Assembly (NCBI GenBank): GCA_964537035.1
Contig: CAZIAK010000017.1
Span: 1-64,000 of the forward strand
DNA: 64,000 nucleotides
Reading direction: 5' to 3'
Source of the DNA: CAZIAK01 sp964537035
GTDB lineage: Bacteria > Planctomycetota > B15-G4
Position numbers and translations under genes: made by a program. This document shows, one piece after another, positions 33,525-42,493 of the stretch. The notes beneath the pieces were generated by a model. That model was given only the letters and a program-made list of their open reading frames with translations. It was not told the origin of the DNA and searched no databases. Position 1 is the first letter of the stretch. Each line of letters begins with the position of its first letter.

Positions 33525-35534
33525 GTGCCCAGCTTCTCCCATGCCCTGCGTGCGCTGATCCTGCCGGGGCTGTTCGTGCTGGGAGTGATCGCGGTGCGAG
33601 TGCCGGTGATGTTGGCGCACCTCGACAGCTGGTATCCCTTCGAGATCTTCTCGGGCAACGTGGCGGCGGCCCTGCTCGACGGGGTGTCCCTCGACGTGCC
33701 ACACCTGTACATCATCGCGCACATTCGTGGGGGCGCCCTGTTCGGGGTGCTGGCTGCGCCGCTCTACTGGGCCCTGGGATCGAGCACCTTGGTGCTGAAG
33801 CTCGTGCCCCTGCTCTGGAACGCCTTGGCCGTGGGCCTGGTGGTGGCCGTGGTGCGCAAGCACTTCTCGCGCCGTGGGGCCATCGCCGTGGGACTGGTGT
33901 TTCTGCTGCCCTCGCCGCTCTTCGCCAAGCTGTCCACCATGGTCTTCGCGTCCCACATGGAGTCGGCCTTGCTGACGCTTGTGGCCCTGCACCTGTTCTT
34001 CTCCATGACGATCCAGGGCCAGTGGAGCAGGGGGCGCTTCGCCATGTTTGGCCTGGTGCTCGGATTGTCGGCGAGCTTTCACATGCAGAGCTTGATGGCC
34101 GGCCTGATCATGGCCGGGCTGATGGTGTTGGCCCAGCCCCGTCGCTGTCTGGCCGGAGCCTTGCCTGCCCTGCTCTGCGCCGCCATCGGGGCCGCTCCCA
34201 CCCAGCTGTTTGCAGGGGGGGACGCGCACATCGGCACCGCACTGTTCGGCTCGCGCCCCTCCAGCGTGCGGGCCGTGGGGGACGGCGGTGCCATGCTCTA
34301 CACGGGCATCGACAACAAGCTGAAGGCGGCGCTCAGTGAAGGCATGGCGCCGCTGCTGGAGTTCGGCGAGCTGGGGCCCTCTGCGGGTGGGTCCGCGGCT
34401 CACCTCTACTCGGCGCTGCTGGCCGTCGGTTGTCTGATGCTGCTCTGGCGTGAGCGCCATGGGCTGCTGGCCCTGCCCGGCCGTCTGCTCCCCGGGGCTC
34501 AGGCTTCGCTCAGCCCGGTGAGCTTCTTCGTGCTTCATGCGCTCGCCGTGGGGGTCCTGTTCATCCTCTCGATCATGCCTCTGGAGTCCTGGTTCGTGGG
34601 CACGGGCATGAACGGGCGGCGGCTGGTGCCCATGATCTTCTCGATCATGATCATGGGCGCTCTCGGCCTGGTGCCGAAAGACGAGGCGGCGCCCATGAGC
34701 TGGTTCGGCAAGGGCGCCCTGGCGACGTTGTGCCTGCTCGGAGCCTGGGGCAGCTGGGCCAGTGGGCAGAGCACGGAGGCCAGCCGCCTGGAGCAGCGGG
34801 GCGAGTGCTACGAGTGGTTCCTGGCCCAGATCACCCATGAGACGGGCAACGATCTGCCCGCGGGCTTTGACTTGCTGGCTGAGATCGACCACGGCGACTG
34901 GCACTTCGCGACCCTGCGCTATCGGCTGCCCTCGACCTTGCCGCTCACGGCGAAGCTGGCTGCCCGCCTGCGCTGGGCCTTGCAAGACGACGGGCGCCCC
35001 GAGCTGACCCTGCTGCGCCTGACCCTGCTGGGACGTCAGCTCGGGATGACGCCCAAGGCCCTGCCAGCGTTGGCCGAGTCCACTGAGTTTCAGGTCTTGC
35101 CGCCGGAGCAACGGGCGGCGCTGTTTCATGGCGTCGGGCTGGGCACGCCCCACCCCCGGCCGGTGACAGACAAGACGCTCGGTGTGGTCCCCCCGGTGCT
35201 GCGCCAGCTGCTGGTGAGCACCGACGGCCAGAATCGGGTGGCAGCGCTAGAAGGCTTCGGATTCGAGATGGGCTTCGTCTTCGAGCCCTACAACGAGCAG
35301 CTCGTGCGCCGGGTGATCGAACTCGAGGCCCTCGACCAGAACTCCATCCGTGCGGTGTGCCGAGGCTTCGGTTGGGGGTGCCGCCAGCGTTATGCAGAAC
35401 CCCCAGACCATGTCCCCGTGGGGCTACGGGCTGCGGACATCGTTCCCGAAGCTGGCAGGGTCGCGTTCGTCGCGGGCTTCAGCGGAGAGCGGTTGCCAGC
35501 AGAGGCGGCTGTCCTTGGAGGCACGGACGGCTAG
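33525..35534 (+). CDS. Polytopic membrane protein, GT-C-like
   Basis: A 669-residue membrane protein with about ten hydrophobic segments in the first 370 residues and a soluble C-terminal part (about 410-669) rich in helical repeats. The first periplasmic loop (HLDSWYPFEIFSGN) and overall layout resemble GT-C enzymes of the ArnT/PMT kind, though I do not see a clear catalytic DxD or DE motif, so the enzymatic role is a guess. The soluble tail may be repeat-like (LLRLTLLGRQLGMTPKALPALAES). The start is GTG at 33525. It follows the SGNH gene closely and probably shares its role in surface glycan work. Confidence 0.55.
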   Translation: MPSFSHALRALILPGLFVLGVIAVRVPVMLAHLDSWYPFEIFSGNVAAALLDGVSLDVPHLYIIAHIRGGALFGVLAAPLYWALGSSTLVLKLVPLLWNALAVGLVVAVVRKHFSRRGAIAVGLVFLLPSPLFAKLSTMVFASHMESALLTLVALHLFFSMTIQGQWSRGRFAMFGLVLGLSASFHMQSLMAGLIMAGLMVLAQPRRCLAGALPALLCAAIGAAPTQLFAGGDAHIGTALFGSRPSSVRAVGDGGAMLYTGIDNKLKAALSEGMAPLLEFGELGPSAGGSAAHLYSALLAVGCLMLLWRERHGLLALPGRLLPGAQASLSPVSFFVLHALAVGVLFILSIMPLESWFVGTGMNGRRLVPMIFSIMIMGALGLVPKDEAAPMSWFGKGALATLCLLGAWGSWASGQSTEASRLEQRGECYEWFLAQITHETGNDLPAGFDLLAEIDHGDWHFATLRYRLPSTLPLTAKLAARLRWALQDDGRPELTLLRLTLLGRQLGMTPKALPALAESTEFQVLPPEQRAALFHGVGLGTPHPRPVTDKTLGVVPPVLRQLLVSTDGQNRVAALEGFGFEMGFVFEPYNEQLVRRVIELEALDQNSIRAVCRGFGWGCRQRYAEPPDHVPVGLRAADIVPEAGRVAFVAGFSGERLPAEAAVLGGTDG

Positions 35535-35591
35535 CCTTACCGGGGCGCGTTCTCCGGCGGTCACGCTGCTCTCTCGTGCCAGGGGCCGGGC

Positions 35592-35597
35592 TACAAT
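35592..35597 (+). promoter_or_regulatory. -10 box TACAAT of the first sulfatase-like gene
   Basis: GGGCTACAATCCC lies seven bases before the ATG at 35605. The position implies a leaderless or nearly leaderless mRNA. The box lies just after the preceding gene ends (35534). Confidence 0.55.
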
Positions 35598-35604
35598 CCC
35601 CGGC

Positions 35605-37035
35605 ATGATGAAGCGCCTCTGCCATGCCTTGCTCTGTTGTCTGGTCTCCTCGCTGGTCTGGGGCTGCGGGGAGGGCGTGAGCGAAAGCGCGCCGCTCGAT
35701 GGACGCGGCCATCCTCGGGCCCGTTCCGTGGTGCTGTTCACCATCGATACCTTGCGCGCCGATCGCATCGCCATGTACCGAGACGGGGCGCCGAGCAGCC
35801 CGGCTTCGTCGCGGCTGGCCGAGTCTGCCCTGGTCTTTGATCGGGCCTATGCCCAGGCCTGCAACACCAGCCCTTCCATGGCCAGCATGCTCACCGGCCT
35901 CGTGCCGCCCCGTCATGGCGTGGTCCGCCAGACGGCGAAGATGAACGACCATGTGGTCAGCCTGCCGGTCATGCTCAAGACCGCTGGCCTGCGCACGGGC
36001 TCGTTCGTGGCCAACCTGTGCAAGCTGCAAGACGTGCAACCGAGCGTGTTCAATGAAGGCTGGGACGTGCGCTTCTGCGGCATGGACGACGAGCTGCCCC
36101 AGCACATGTGGGACCAGGCCGTGGTCGACGCGGGCATGGAGTTCATCCGCCAGGCAGAGGCCGAGGGGGTGCCCTACGTGGCCTGGATCCACCTCATGGA
36201 TCCGCACAGCGAGTACGACCCGGAGCCGACTGACTGGGACCACGAGACCGACCCGGTGATGTCCAAGATCGCCCAGGTGCAGTACCTGTCGAGCTTCGAA
36301 GAGACCCGGGCTGCGCCTCCCGCAGAGGTGCTTGAGCGGCTCAACGCTCTGTACGACGCCGAGGTCACGGGCTCTGATCGCCAGCTGGGCCGATTGCTCG
36401 ACTGCCTCGACGAGCTCCCTGGCGGTGACGACATCGCGCTGATCTTCTCCGCCGATCACGGCGAAGAGCTGTACGAGACCTGGCACCGCATCGGCCACGG
36501 CTTCTCCATGACCGAGGGCGTGCTCCATGTGCCCCTGGCCATTCGCGCGCCGGGAGTCGAAGCCGGGCGCACCGACGCCTTGGTGGAGACCCTGTCGATC
36601 ACACCGACCATTCTCGAGCTGCTCGGTCTCAACTCGCCCTACGCCCTCGACGGGGACAGCCTGCTGGGGCAGCGCCCTGGTCGCACCGCCAGCCGTTCCT
36701 TCGAGAACGACTGGGCCTTGAGTCTGCGCACCGCGGACCACCGCTACTGGCGGCGCACCCTGGCCGAAGCGCCCAGCCGACCATTTGTTGGCTGGCGTCT
36801 GGAGGCACCATGGTTCGAGCAGCCCGAGTGCCTGGCCGCGTATGCAGGGCCCTGGCAGAACGAGCCCCGCTGGATCGATGCCGGCGATCCCCAGAACCAG
36901 ACCGTGCTGCGCAACCTGCGCGGCGAACTCCAGCGCACCGTCGAGGTGCTGCAGGCTCAGCCACCCATCGAGGAGATCAGGGACGCGGCCTACCTGCAGC
37001 AGCTACGCGAGCTGGGCTATCTTGGCGACGGCTGA
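35605..37035 (+). CDS. Sulfatase-like lipoprotein hydrolase, copy 1
   Basis: Alkaline-phosphatase-superfamily enzyme, 476 residues, exported as a lipoprotein (lipobox VWGC). Metal sites are VLFTIDTLRADR near residue 45 and LIFSADHGEELYE. The nucleophile region reads ACNTSPSMASMLTG: aligned with the sulfatase CxPSR motif, the nucleophile is Thr and the Arg is Met. It therefore cannot form formylglycine and may act as a phosphodiesterase or phosphotransferase (which use Ser/Thr) instead of a sulfatase. The rest is conserved: PPRHGVV, IHLMDPHSEYDP, TEGVLHVPLAIRAPG. It has a tandem homologue 93 bases downstream with most residues identical through the catalytic domain. Confidence 0.82.
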   Translation: MMKRLCHALLCCLVSSLVWGCGEGVSESAPLDGRGHPRARSVVLFTIDTLRADRIAMYRDGAPSSPASSRLAESALVFDRAYAQACNTSPSMASMLTGLVPPRHGVVRQTAKMNDHVVSLPVMLKTAGLRTGSFVANLCKLQDVQPSVFNEGWDVRFCGMDDELPQHMWDQAVVDAGMEFIRQAEAEGVPYVAWIHLMDPHSEYDPEPTDWDHETDPVMSKIAQVQYLSSFEETRAAPPAEVLERLNALYDAEVTGSDRQLGRLLDCLDELPGGDDIALIFSADHGEELYETWHRIGHGFSMTEGVLHVPLAIRAPGVEAGRTDALVETLSITPTILELLGLNSPYALDGDSLLGQRPGRTASRSFENDWALSLRTADHRYWRRTLAEAPSRPFVGWRLEAPWFEQPECLAAYAGPWQNEPRWIDAGDPQNQTVLRNLRGELQRTVEVLQAQPPIEEIRDAAYLQQLRELGYLGDG

Positions 37036-37039
37036 CGGC

Positions 37040-37097
37040 CTGTGCGTAAAGTGCCGCGCGCCGAGGCGCACTCGTCATCACGGCACTTTACGCACAG
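37040..37097. repeat. 17-bp inverted repeat between the sulfatase-like genes
   Basis: A perfect 17-base inverted repeat (arms 37040-37056 and 37081-37097, each containing GCGTAAAGTGCCG or its complement) around a 24-base loop that itself has GCGC-CGAG-GCGC. It starts four bases after the first gene's stop and ends 19 bases before the next gene's -10 box. It could be a terminator for copy 1 or a regulator site for copy 2. Confidence 0.8.
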
Positions 37098-37116
37098 TCT
37101 GCCAAGGGTGACTGGC

Positions 37117-37122
37117 TACAAT
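37117..37122 (+). promoter_or_regulatory. -10 box TACAAT of the second sulfatase-like gene
   Basis: TGGCTACAATCCC stands six bases before the ATG at 37129. The promoter and its distance to the start match those of copy 1, although the upstream sequence differs. Confidence 0.55.
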
Positions 37123-37128
37123 CCCGCG

Positions 37129-38556
37129 ATGATCCACCGCCTCGTATTGCTCCTGTGCTGCGCGACCTTGTGTGCTTGTGGCGACACCCAGCCCTCGGCG
37201 CCAGCGCCCCCTGCCTCTGACGGGCACCCCCGGGCTCGCTCCGTGGTGTTGTTCACCATCGACACCTTGCGCGCTGACCGTATCGCCATGTACCGCGATG
37301 AGGCGCCGAGGAGCCCGTCTACTGCACGCCTGGCTGAAGACTCGCTCGTCTTTGAGCGAGCGTACAGCCAGGCCTGCAACACCAGCCCGGCGGTGGCCAG
37401 CTTTCTCACCGGGCTGCTGCCGCCCCGTCACGGCGTGTTGCACCAGGTGGCCAAGATGAGTGACAGCGTGGTCACCTTGCCCATGATGCTCAAGGCCGAG
37501 GGCCTGCGCACCGGGTCGTTCGTGGCCAACCTGTGCAAGCTGCAGGACGTCCAGCCCAGCGTGTTCAACGAAGGCTGGGATGTGCGCTTCTGCGGCATGG
37601 ACGACAAGAAGCCTCAGCACGAGTGGGACCAGGCGGTCGTCGACGCGGGCATGGAGTTCATCCGTCAAGCAGAGGCGGACGGCGTGCCCTACATGGCCTG
37701 GATCCACCTCATGGATCCCCACAGCGAGTACGACCCGGAACCCCAAGATTGGGACCACGAGAGCAGCCCGGTGCGAGCCAAGATCGCCCAGGTGCAGTAC
37801 CTCTCCAGCTTCGAAGAGACCTTCGCCCCGCCTCCCGCGCCGGTGCTCGACCGACTCAACGCGCTGTACGACGCCGAGGTCACCGGTTCTGATCGCCAGC
37901 TGGGTCGCCTGCTCGATTTTCTTGATGAGCTGCCCGGCGGTGACGAGATCGCGCTGATCTTCTCAGCTGATCACGGCGAAGAGCTCTACGAGACCTGGTC
38001 CCGCATCGGCCACGGCTTCTCCATGACCGAAGGTGTGCTCCATGTGCCCCTGGCCATTCGGGCGCCAGGGGTCGAGGCCGGGCGCACCGACGCCTTGGTG
38101 GAGACCTTGTCGATCACGCCGACCATCCTGGGGCTGCTGGGTCTTGAGTCTCCCTACGAACTCGACGGCGAGACCCTGCTGGCCGAAGACCCTGGCGTGG
38201 CAGCAGCTCGTTCCTTCGAGAGCGGGTTGGCCATGACCTTGCGTACGGACGACCACCGCTACTGGCGTCGCACGGTCAAGAAGGCGCCGACCCGAGAGTG
38301 GGTGGGCTGGCGCCTGAAGGCCCCGTGGTTTCAGCAGGCCGAGTGCATGGCGTCATTTGTTGGTCCCTGGCAATACCAGCCCCAGTGGATCGCTCTCGAT
38401 GACCCCGAGCAGCAGCCCGTGGTGGGCGAGCTGCGCAGCCAGGCCGGGCGACTGATGGACACGATCAGAGCCCAGCCGCCCATCGAGGAGATCGTCGACG
38501 CCGACTACCTGCAGCAGCTGCGGGAGCTGGGATACATTGGCGAAGACCAGCACTGA
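37129..38556 (+). CDS. Sulfatase-like lipoprotein hydrolase, copy 2
   Basis: A 475-residue tandem paralogue of the preceding gene, again a lipoprotein (LCAC lipobox). Metal ligands are in VLFTIDTLRADR and LIFSADHGEELYE. The nucleophile segment is ACNTSPAVASFLTG: Thr at the nucleophile position, Ala and Val where Ser and Arg of CxPSR stand. Differences from copy 1 are concentrated in the signal peptide, a region near 175 (KKPQHEWD versus ELPQHMWD) and the last 110 residues, so substrate range may have shifted. Own leaderless-type promoter. It is convergent with hisB, 34 bases away. Confidence 0.82.
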   Translation: MIHRLVLLLCCATLCACGDTQPSAPAPPASDGHPRARSVVLFTIDTLRADRIAMYRDEAPRSPSTARLAEDSLVFERAYSQACNTSPAVASFLTGLLPPRHGVLHQVAKMSDSVVTLPMMLKAEGLRTGSFVANLCKLQDVQPSVFNEGWDVRFCGMDDKKPQHEWDQAVVDAGMEFIRQAEADGVPYMAWIHLMDPHSEYDPEPQDWDHESSPVRAKIAQVQYLSSFEETFAPPPAPVLDRLNALYDAEVTGSDRQLGRLLDFLDELPGGDEIALIFSADHGEELYETWSRIGHGFSMTEGVLHVPLAIRAPGVEAGRTDALVETLSITPTILGLLGLESPYELDGETLLAEDPGVAAARSFESGLAMTLRTDDHRYWRRTVKKAPTREWVGWRLKAPWFQQAECMASFVGPWQYQPQWIALDDPEQQPVVGELRSQAGRLMDTIRAQPPIEEIVDADYLQQLRELGYIGEDQH

Positions 38557-38590
38557 CGGTGATCGCCAGGCCCACGTGAAGCGCCTCCGT

Positions 38591-39688
38591 TCAGAGGAGG
38601 ACCTTCTCTGTGGAGGCCTGCTGGTTGGCCGCGTCACGGACCAGCGCGCCACGCAGGGCCCTGGCCACGGCCTTGAAGACCGCCGCGATCATGTGGTGCC
38701 CGTTGTTGCCGGTGACCGTGATGTGCACGGTCGCGCCGAGGGCGTCGGCGAAGCAGCGGAAGAAGTGGCTGACCAACTCGGTAGGCAGGTCGCCCACCCG
38801 TTCCCGGGGGAAGTTGCCGGCGAAGACCAGCTGGCCCCGTCCGGAGAGGTCGATGGCCACCTGGGCAAGGGCTTCCTCCATGGGCAGCACGAAGCCGTAT
38901 CTCCCGATGCCGTAGCGGTCGCCGAGGGCCTCGTCGAGGGCGCTGCCCAGGGCCATGGCCGCGTCTTGCACCGTGTGGAGTTCGTCCACGTGGAGGTCGC
39001 CCTTCACGGTCATGTCGAGATCGAAGCCCCCATGCTGGGAGAGCTGCTCGAGCATGTGGTCGAAGAAACCGAGGCCCGTGGTGATGTGCGATTGCCCTGA
39101 GCCATCCAGATCGACGCTGGCGCTCACCGAGGTGTGCTCGGTCTTGAGCTGAACCTTGCCAACCCGGGGAAGGGCGATGAGCATGTCGGCCACAGCGCGC
39201 CAGGTCAGGGCTCCGGGGTCGTCGCAGCTGAACTCGCCGTTGCGCGCCAGGCGCAGGCCGCGGACGCCCATGTTGCGGGCCAGCTCGATGTCGGTGGGGC
39301 GGTCGCCGACGACCGCTGAGCGAGCGGTGTCGATGTCGACGCGCTTGAGGTACGGCGTGAGCATGCCCAGGTGGGGCTTGCGGCAGGTGCAGCGGTCTTC
39401 GAGGGTGTGGGGGCACACGAGCACGTCATCGAAGACGATGCCCTGGGACGCGAACATCTCCAGGAACTTCTGCTGCACCGGGCGAAAGATCGCCTGAGGA
39501 TAGGCGGGCGTCCCCAGTCCGCCCTGGTTGGACACGACCACAAAAATGTAGCCGTGACGCTTGAGTCGCAACAGCGAGGGGATCACGTCGCGGACCAGAC
39601 CCAGCTTGGCCAAGTTGTCGACCTTGCCCTGCTCGGGCGCCTCGATCAGCGTACCGTCGCGATCGATGAAGAGGATTGCACGCGTCAT
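38591..39688 (-). CDS. hisB: Bifunctional histidinol-phosphatase / imidazoleglycerol-phosphate dehydratase
   Basis: Fused HisB, 365 residues, covering two steps of histidine synthesis. The N-terminal HAD phosphatase (1-165) has FIDRDGTLIE with both Asp, VVSNQGGLGTPAYP, the zinc-binding CPHTLEDRCTCRKP and VVGDRPTDIELARN. The C-terminal dehydratase (175-365) has TTGLGFFDHMLEQLSQHGGF, DELHTVQDAAMALG, YGFVLPMEEALA and GNNGHHMIAAVFKA. It matches the E. coli-type fusion along its length. No other his gene is nearby. Start ATG at 39688, with GGAGGG upstream. Confidence 0.95.
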   Translation of the reverse strand: MTRAILFIDRDGTLIEAPEQGKVDNLAKLGLVRDVIPSLLRLKRHGYIFVVVSNQGGLGTPAYPQAIFRPVQQKFLEMFASQGIVFDDVLVCPHTLEDRCTCRKPHLGMLTPYLKRVDIDTARSAVVGDRPTDIELARNMGVRGLRLARNGEFSCDDPGALTWRAVADMLIALPRVGKVQLKTEHTSVSASVDLDGSGQSHITTGLGFFDHMLEQLSQHGGFDLDMTVKGDLHVDELHTVQDAAMALGSALDEALGDRYGIGRYGFVLPMEEALAQVAIDLSGRGQLVFAGNFPRERVGDLPTELVSHFFRCFADALGATVHITVTGNNGHHMIAAVFKAVARALRGALVRDAANQQASTEKVLL

Positions 39689-39927
39689 CAGGCCGTTCCC
39701 TCCAGAGCGGCCGGGCGCCGCTGATACTGCGTTGTTCAGCCCACAGCAACCTCCATGCAGGCCCGCGACAGCGCCGGAGATTGAGGCCTCCACCACGTTG
39801 CGGCGACATGTCGTTCTATGACGCTCCCCAGCTCATCGGCACGAACGGGCCAGAAGTTGGCATCTCTCTCAAAAGATCTCGCCGAGGTTGGCAGGGCCCG
39901 TCAGCGAGGGTACGTGGAGTCCATGGA

Positions 39928-39945
39928 CCTGAGCGGGGTCTCAGG
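39928..39945 (-). terminator. Possible terminator in the hisB-hydrolase gap
   Basis: CCTGAG, six bases, CTCAGG: a perfect six-pair stem 31 bases past the hydrolase stop. The remaining non-coding stretch (39689-39976, 288 bases) shows nothing else I can support beyond the hisB upstream region. Confidence 0.35.
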
Positions 39946-39976
39946 GGCCTGTTCGGGCTGGATCTCGACGGGACGC

Positions 39977-40831
39977 CTACTCGCACCAGCTGATCAGCTG
40001 GGCCACCAGGCGCTGGCGGATGTCCTCACGGCGTATCAAGGCGTCCATGTGCCGGCCGTTGGCAACCGGCCAGAATTCCTTGGGTGGTGCTGCCAGCGCA
40101 TGGATCTTCACGCCTCTGGAGAAGGGCACGGTGGCATCCCGCTCGCCATGAATGACCACCAGGGGGATCTCCCCACGGTTCTTCAGGTTCGGGCCGGGCG
40201 CGTGGTCGTCGCTGACCAGGCAGGAGACCAGGGGCACGGAGAACGGTGAGTCGCCGAAGACCGTGTTGGCCACGGAGACATAGCTGGCGAAGCTGGAGTC
40301 GATGACCAGGCCCCGCACTCCTGCCCGGTTGCCTTCGCCCACGAGGGCCAGGGCGATGGCTCCCCCCAGGCTCTGGCCCAGGACCACGATGCGTTGGGGG
40401 TCGACCCCTTCGAGGGTTCGCAGTCTGGCCAAGGCGGCGTTGGCATCTTCGTGGATGCCCTGGCGAGAGGGAGCGCCTTGGGAGCGACCGTAGCCCCGGT
40501 AGTCGAAGGTGAACACGTTGAAGCCATGGGCGGTCAGCCAGCGCACCTGGCCCACGTGGCTGGTGATGTTCTGGGCGTTGCCGTGGCAGTGCAGCAAGGT
40601 CCCCAGGGCGGAGTCGGCGCCGCCCTCAGCTTCGAGGAACCAACCGTGTAGCTCCGTGCCGTCCTCGCTCTTGAACAGGACATCGCGACAGGGTGTGGGC
40701 TGCTGCTGCGGCGTGCTGTAGACCGTGGAGTTGGGAAAGTAGAACAGCCTGTTGGCCAGGTGAAACGGTGTCAGCACCAGGAGCAGCAGCCAGAGCAGCA
40801 AGGCGGCGAGGGATGCGTTGATCAGAATCAT
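39977..40831 (-). CDS. Membrane-anchored alpha/beta hydrolase (ABHD13/Bem46-like)
   Basis: 284 residues. An N-terminal membrane helix (about 3-22, ASLAALLLWLLLLVL) anchors an alpha/beta-hydrolase domain. The oxyanion segment is LLHCHGNAQN, followed by FDYRGYGRSQG, the nucleophile elbow VLGQSLGGAIAL with catalytic Ser, Asp in VIHGERDATVPF and His in VANGRHMDAL. This is the Bem46/ABHD13-like group of serine hydrolases, substrate unknown. It begins 24 bases after the stop of the upstream GT-C-like gene, on the same strand, so the two are probably co-transcribed. Confidence 0.85.
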   Translation of the reverse strand: MILINASLAALLLWLLLLVLTPFHLANRLFYFPNSTVYSTPQQQPTPCRDVLFKSEDGTELHGWFLEAEGGADSALGTLLHCHGNAQNITSHVGQVRWLTAHGFNVFTFDYRGYGRSQGAPSRQGIHEDANAALARLRTLEGVDPQRIVVLGQSLGGAIALALVGEGNRAGVRGLVIDSSFASYVSVANTVFGDSPFSVPLVSCLVSDDHAPGPNLKNRGEIPLVVIHGERDATVPFSRGVKIHALAAPPKEFWPVANGRHMDALIRREDIRQRLVAQLISWCE

Positions 40832-40855
40832 GGGCAGGTCATGGCTGGGTCTCGT

Positions 40856-42493
40856 TCACCAGACCGGGTTGATGATCTCGAAGCGCCGGGGTGTGAACAC
40901 CGGTTCGATCCGTCGAGCCACTGCTGCCGGTGGTGTGCGATGGACGTTCCACCCTGCTCGCCGGGCCGTTCTGGCTGAAGCCTCGATTTGCTCCTGGGAC
41001 CACAGCTGGGTCTCGTCCCAGACGTAGAGTGCGTGGAGGTTTACCAGCGTCATGCGCTCCGTGCCTTCGCTGCTCAGTGTGCGCTGCAGGACCGTGGGCA
41101 GCATCTGCGGGGTCGCCAGGGTCACCTGCAGGTTCTCCACGCCGCTCTCTTCGAGTGTCAGCAGCAGAGGGATGGCATGGCCGCGGATCATCGAGTTGAG
41201 CAGGACGTGGTGGCCCGAGCTGTCTGCCGCCGCGAGGGCCTTCGCCACCGCAGCGTGGTGGTCGACCCAGAGGGTCCTGGTATGGGCAGTGGTGATCGAT
41301 GCGGCGGTGAGCAGCAGCGCCCAGCAGAGCAGCCCCGCCTGCCGCAGCCGTCGTTGCTCGAGGCCGCTCCAGGCATGGACGATGGTCAGCACCATCATGG
41401 GGAACAGCAGAAAGCAGGTCTTGGTGATGGTCAGCGTGTGGGTGCCGTGGACGAGGTCGCCCACGAGGATCGCCCCGGGGTAGATCGGAGCGCTCCAGAG
41501 CAGAGCACGGGCCGTGGTGTCACCCTCTTTGACCTTGAAGGAGCGAACCAGGGCCAGAGCGAAACACAGCACGGTCAGACCACCGAGGCCGTAAAACAGG
41601 TTGCGAAAGAGCCGCACCAGATCGCGGGGGAGAGCGTCGCCGAACAAGAACGTCGTGCAGAGCTGGGCGCCGGTGTCCGGTGAGGCTGCCAGGATCGCGC
41701 CCTTGTAGTACGACGGCGTGTTGCCCGTGAGATCGAGGTGCCGTTCGAGGGCGGGCAGCCAGGGGACGAAGGCGGCCACAATGAGCGCGCCCATGATGAC
41801 GATGGCCGCCAGGGAGCCGCCTCGTCTTTGCGGGTCGCCGAGCAGGGTGGCCAGGGTCAAGAAGGCGAACTGCCAGGCGATCACGAAGCCGTAGTGATAG
41901 AGAGAGTAGAGACCGACAAGTGAGAGGGCGACGAACTGGACCCGGCGCCAGGCATGGGCGCGCCCGTCTGCGAGGTCCACGGCACAGAGTGTGGACCAGA
42001 CGCCGAGGCAGAGGGTCAGCGCGTAGGGGCGGGCGAACGTGGCCATGCTGGCGAACCACGGAGACAGCCCTGCCAACAAGATCACCCAGACCGCGGCGCT
42101 GGGGCGGGGTGTGAGACGGCGGGCCAAGAGGGCCAGGCCGATCAGGGTCAGCACGGCGCTGATCAGGCTGGGCATGCGCAGGGCGATCCGGTGGACGCCG
42201 GCGACGCCCGTCCACAAGCGCAGCAGCAGAAAGTACCCTGGAGGGTAGGGGTTTACCCGCGAAGACAGCCTCTCCAGCACGTCCCCGAGGGAGCGGGGCG
42301 CGGTGCCGTCGATGCAGTCGTAGAGTGCAGAGATGGGGACGGGCTGCAGCGGCGCCACCAGCTCTCGATCGATGCTGCCCACGGCCACATCCACGGAGAC
42401 GCCCTCGTCATGGGCGAGCCCGAGCAGCAGACCGTTGAATGTGGCGGCCGTCAGGAAGACGAGCAGGGCCCCCGGGATGAGCCAGCGATTCAT
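40856..42493 (-). CDS. Polytopic GT-C glycosyltransferase-like protein (PMT/ArnT type)
   Basis: A 545-residue integral membrane protein with about eleven hydrophobic segments and a C-terminal soluble part. The first periplasmic loop contains GLAHDEGVSVD, with the acidic pair at the place of the GT39/GT83 catalytic Asp, and RVNPYPPGYFLLLRLW, as in dolichyl- or undecaprenyl-phosphate-sugar using enzymes. It probably moves a sugar from a lipid carrier onto an exported acceptor. It is followed by the alpha/beta hydrolase gene. Confidence 0.72.
   Translation of the reverse strand: MNRWLIPGALLVFLTAATFNGLLLGLAHDEGVSVDVAVGSIDRELVAPLQPVPISALYDCIDGTAPRSLGDVLERLSSRVNPYPPGYFLLLRLWTGVAGVHRIALRMPSLISAVLTLIGLALLARRLTPRPSAAVWVILLAGLSPWFASMATFARPYALTLCLGVWSTLCAVDLADGRAHAWRRVQFVALSLVGLYSLYHYGFVIAWQFAFLTLATLLGDPQRRGGSLAAIVIMGALIVAAFVPWLPALERHLDLTGNTPSYYKGAILAASPDTGAQLCTTFLFGDALPRDLVRLFRNLFYGLGGLTVLCFALALVRSFKVKEGDTTARALLWSAPIYPGAILVGDLVHGTHTLTITKTCFLLFPMMVLTIVHAWSGLEQRRLRQAGLLCWALLLTAASITTAHTRTLWVDHHAAVAKALAAADSSGHHVLLNSMIRGHAIPLLLTLEESGVENLQVTLATPQMLPTVLQRTLSSEGTERMTLVNLHALYVWDETQLWSQEQIEASARTARRAGWNVHRTPPAAVARRIEPVFTPRRFEIINPVW

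Noticed and set aside
40890..40925. A tRNA-like T-loop sequence (GGTTCGATCC)
   Set aside because: It lies inside the membrane glycosyltransferase gene, and no acceptor stem or anticodon arm can be formed around it.
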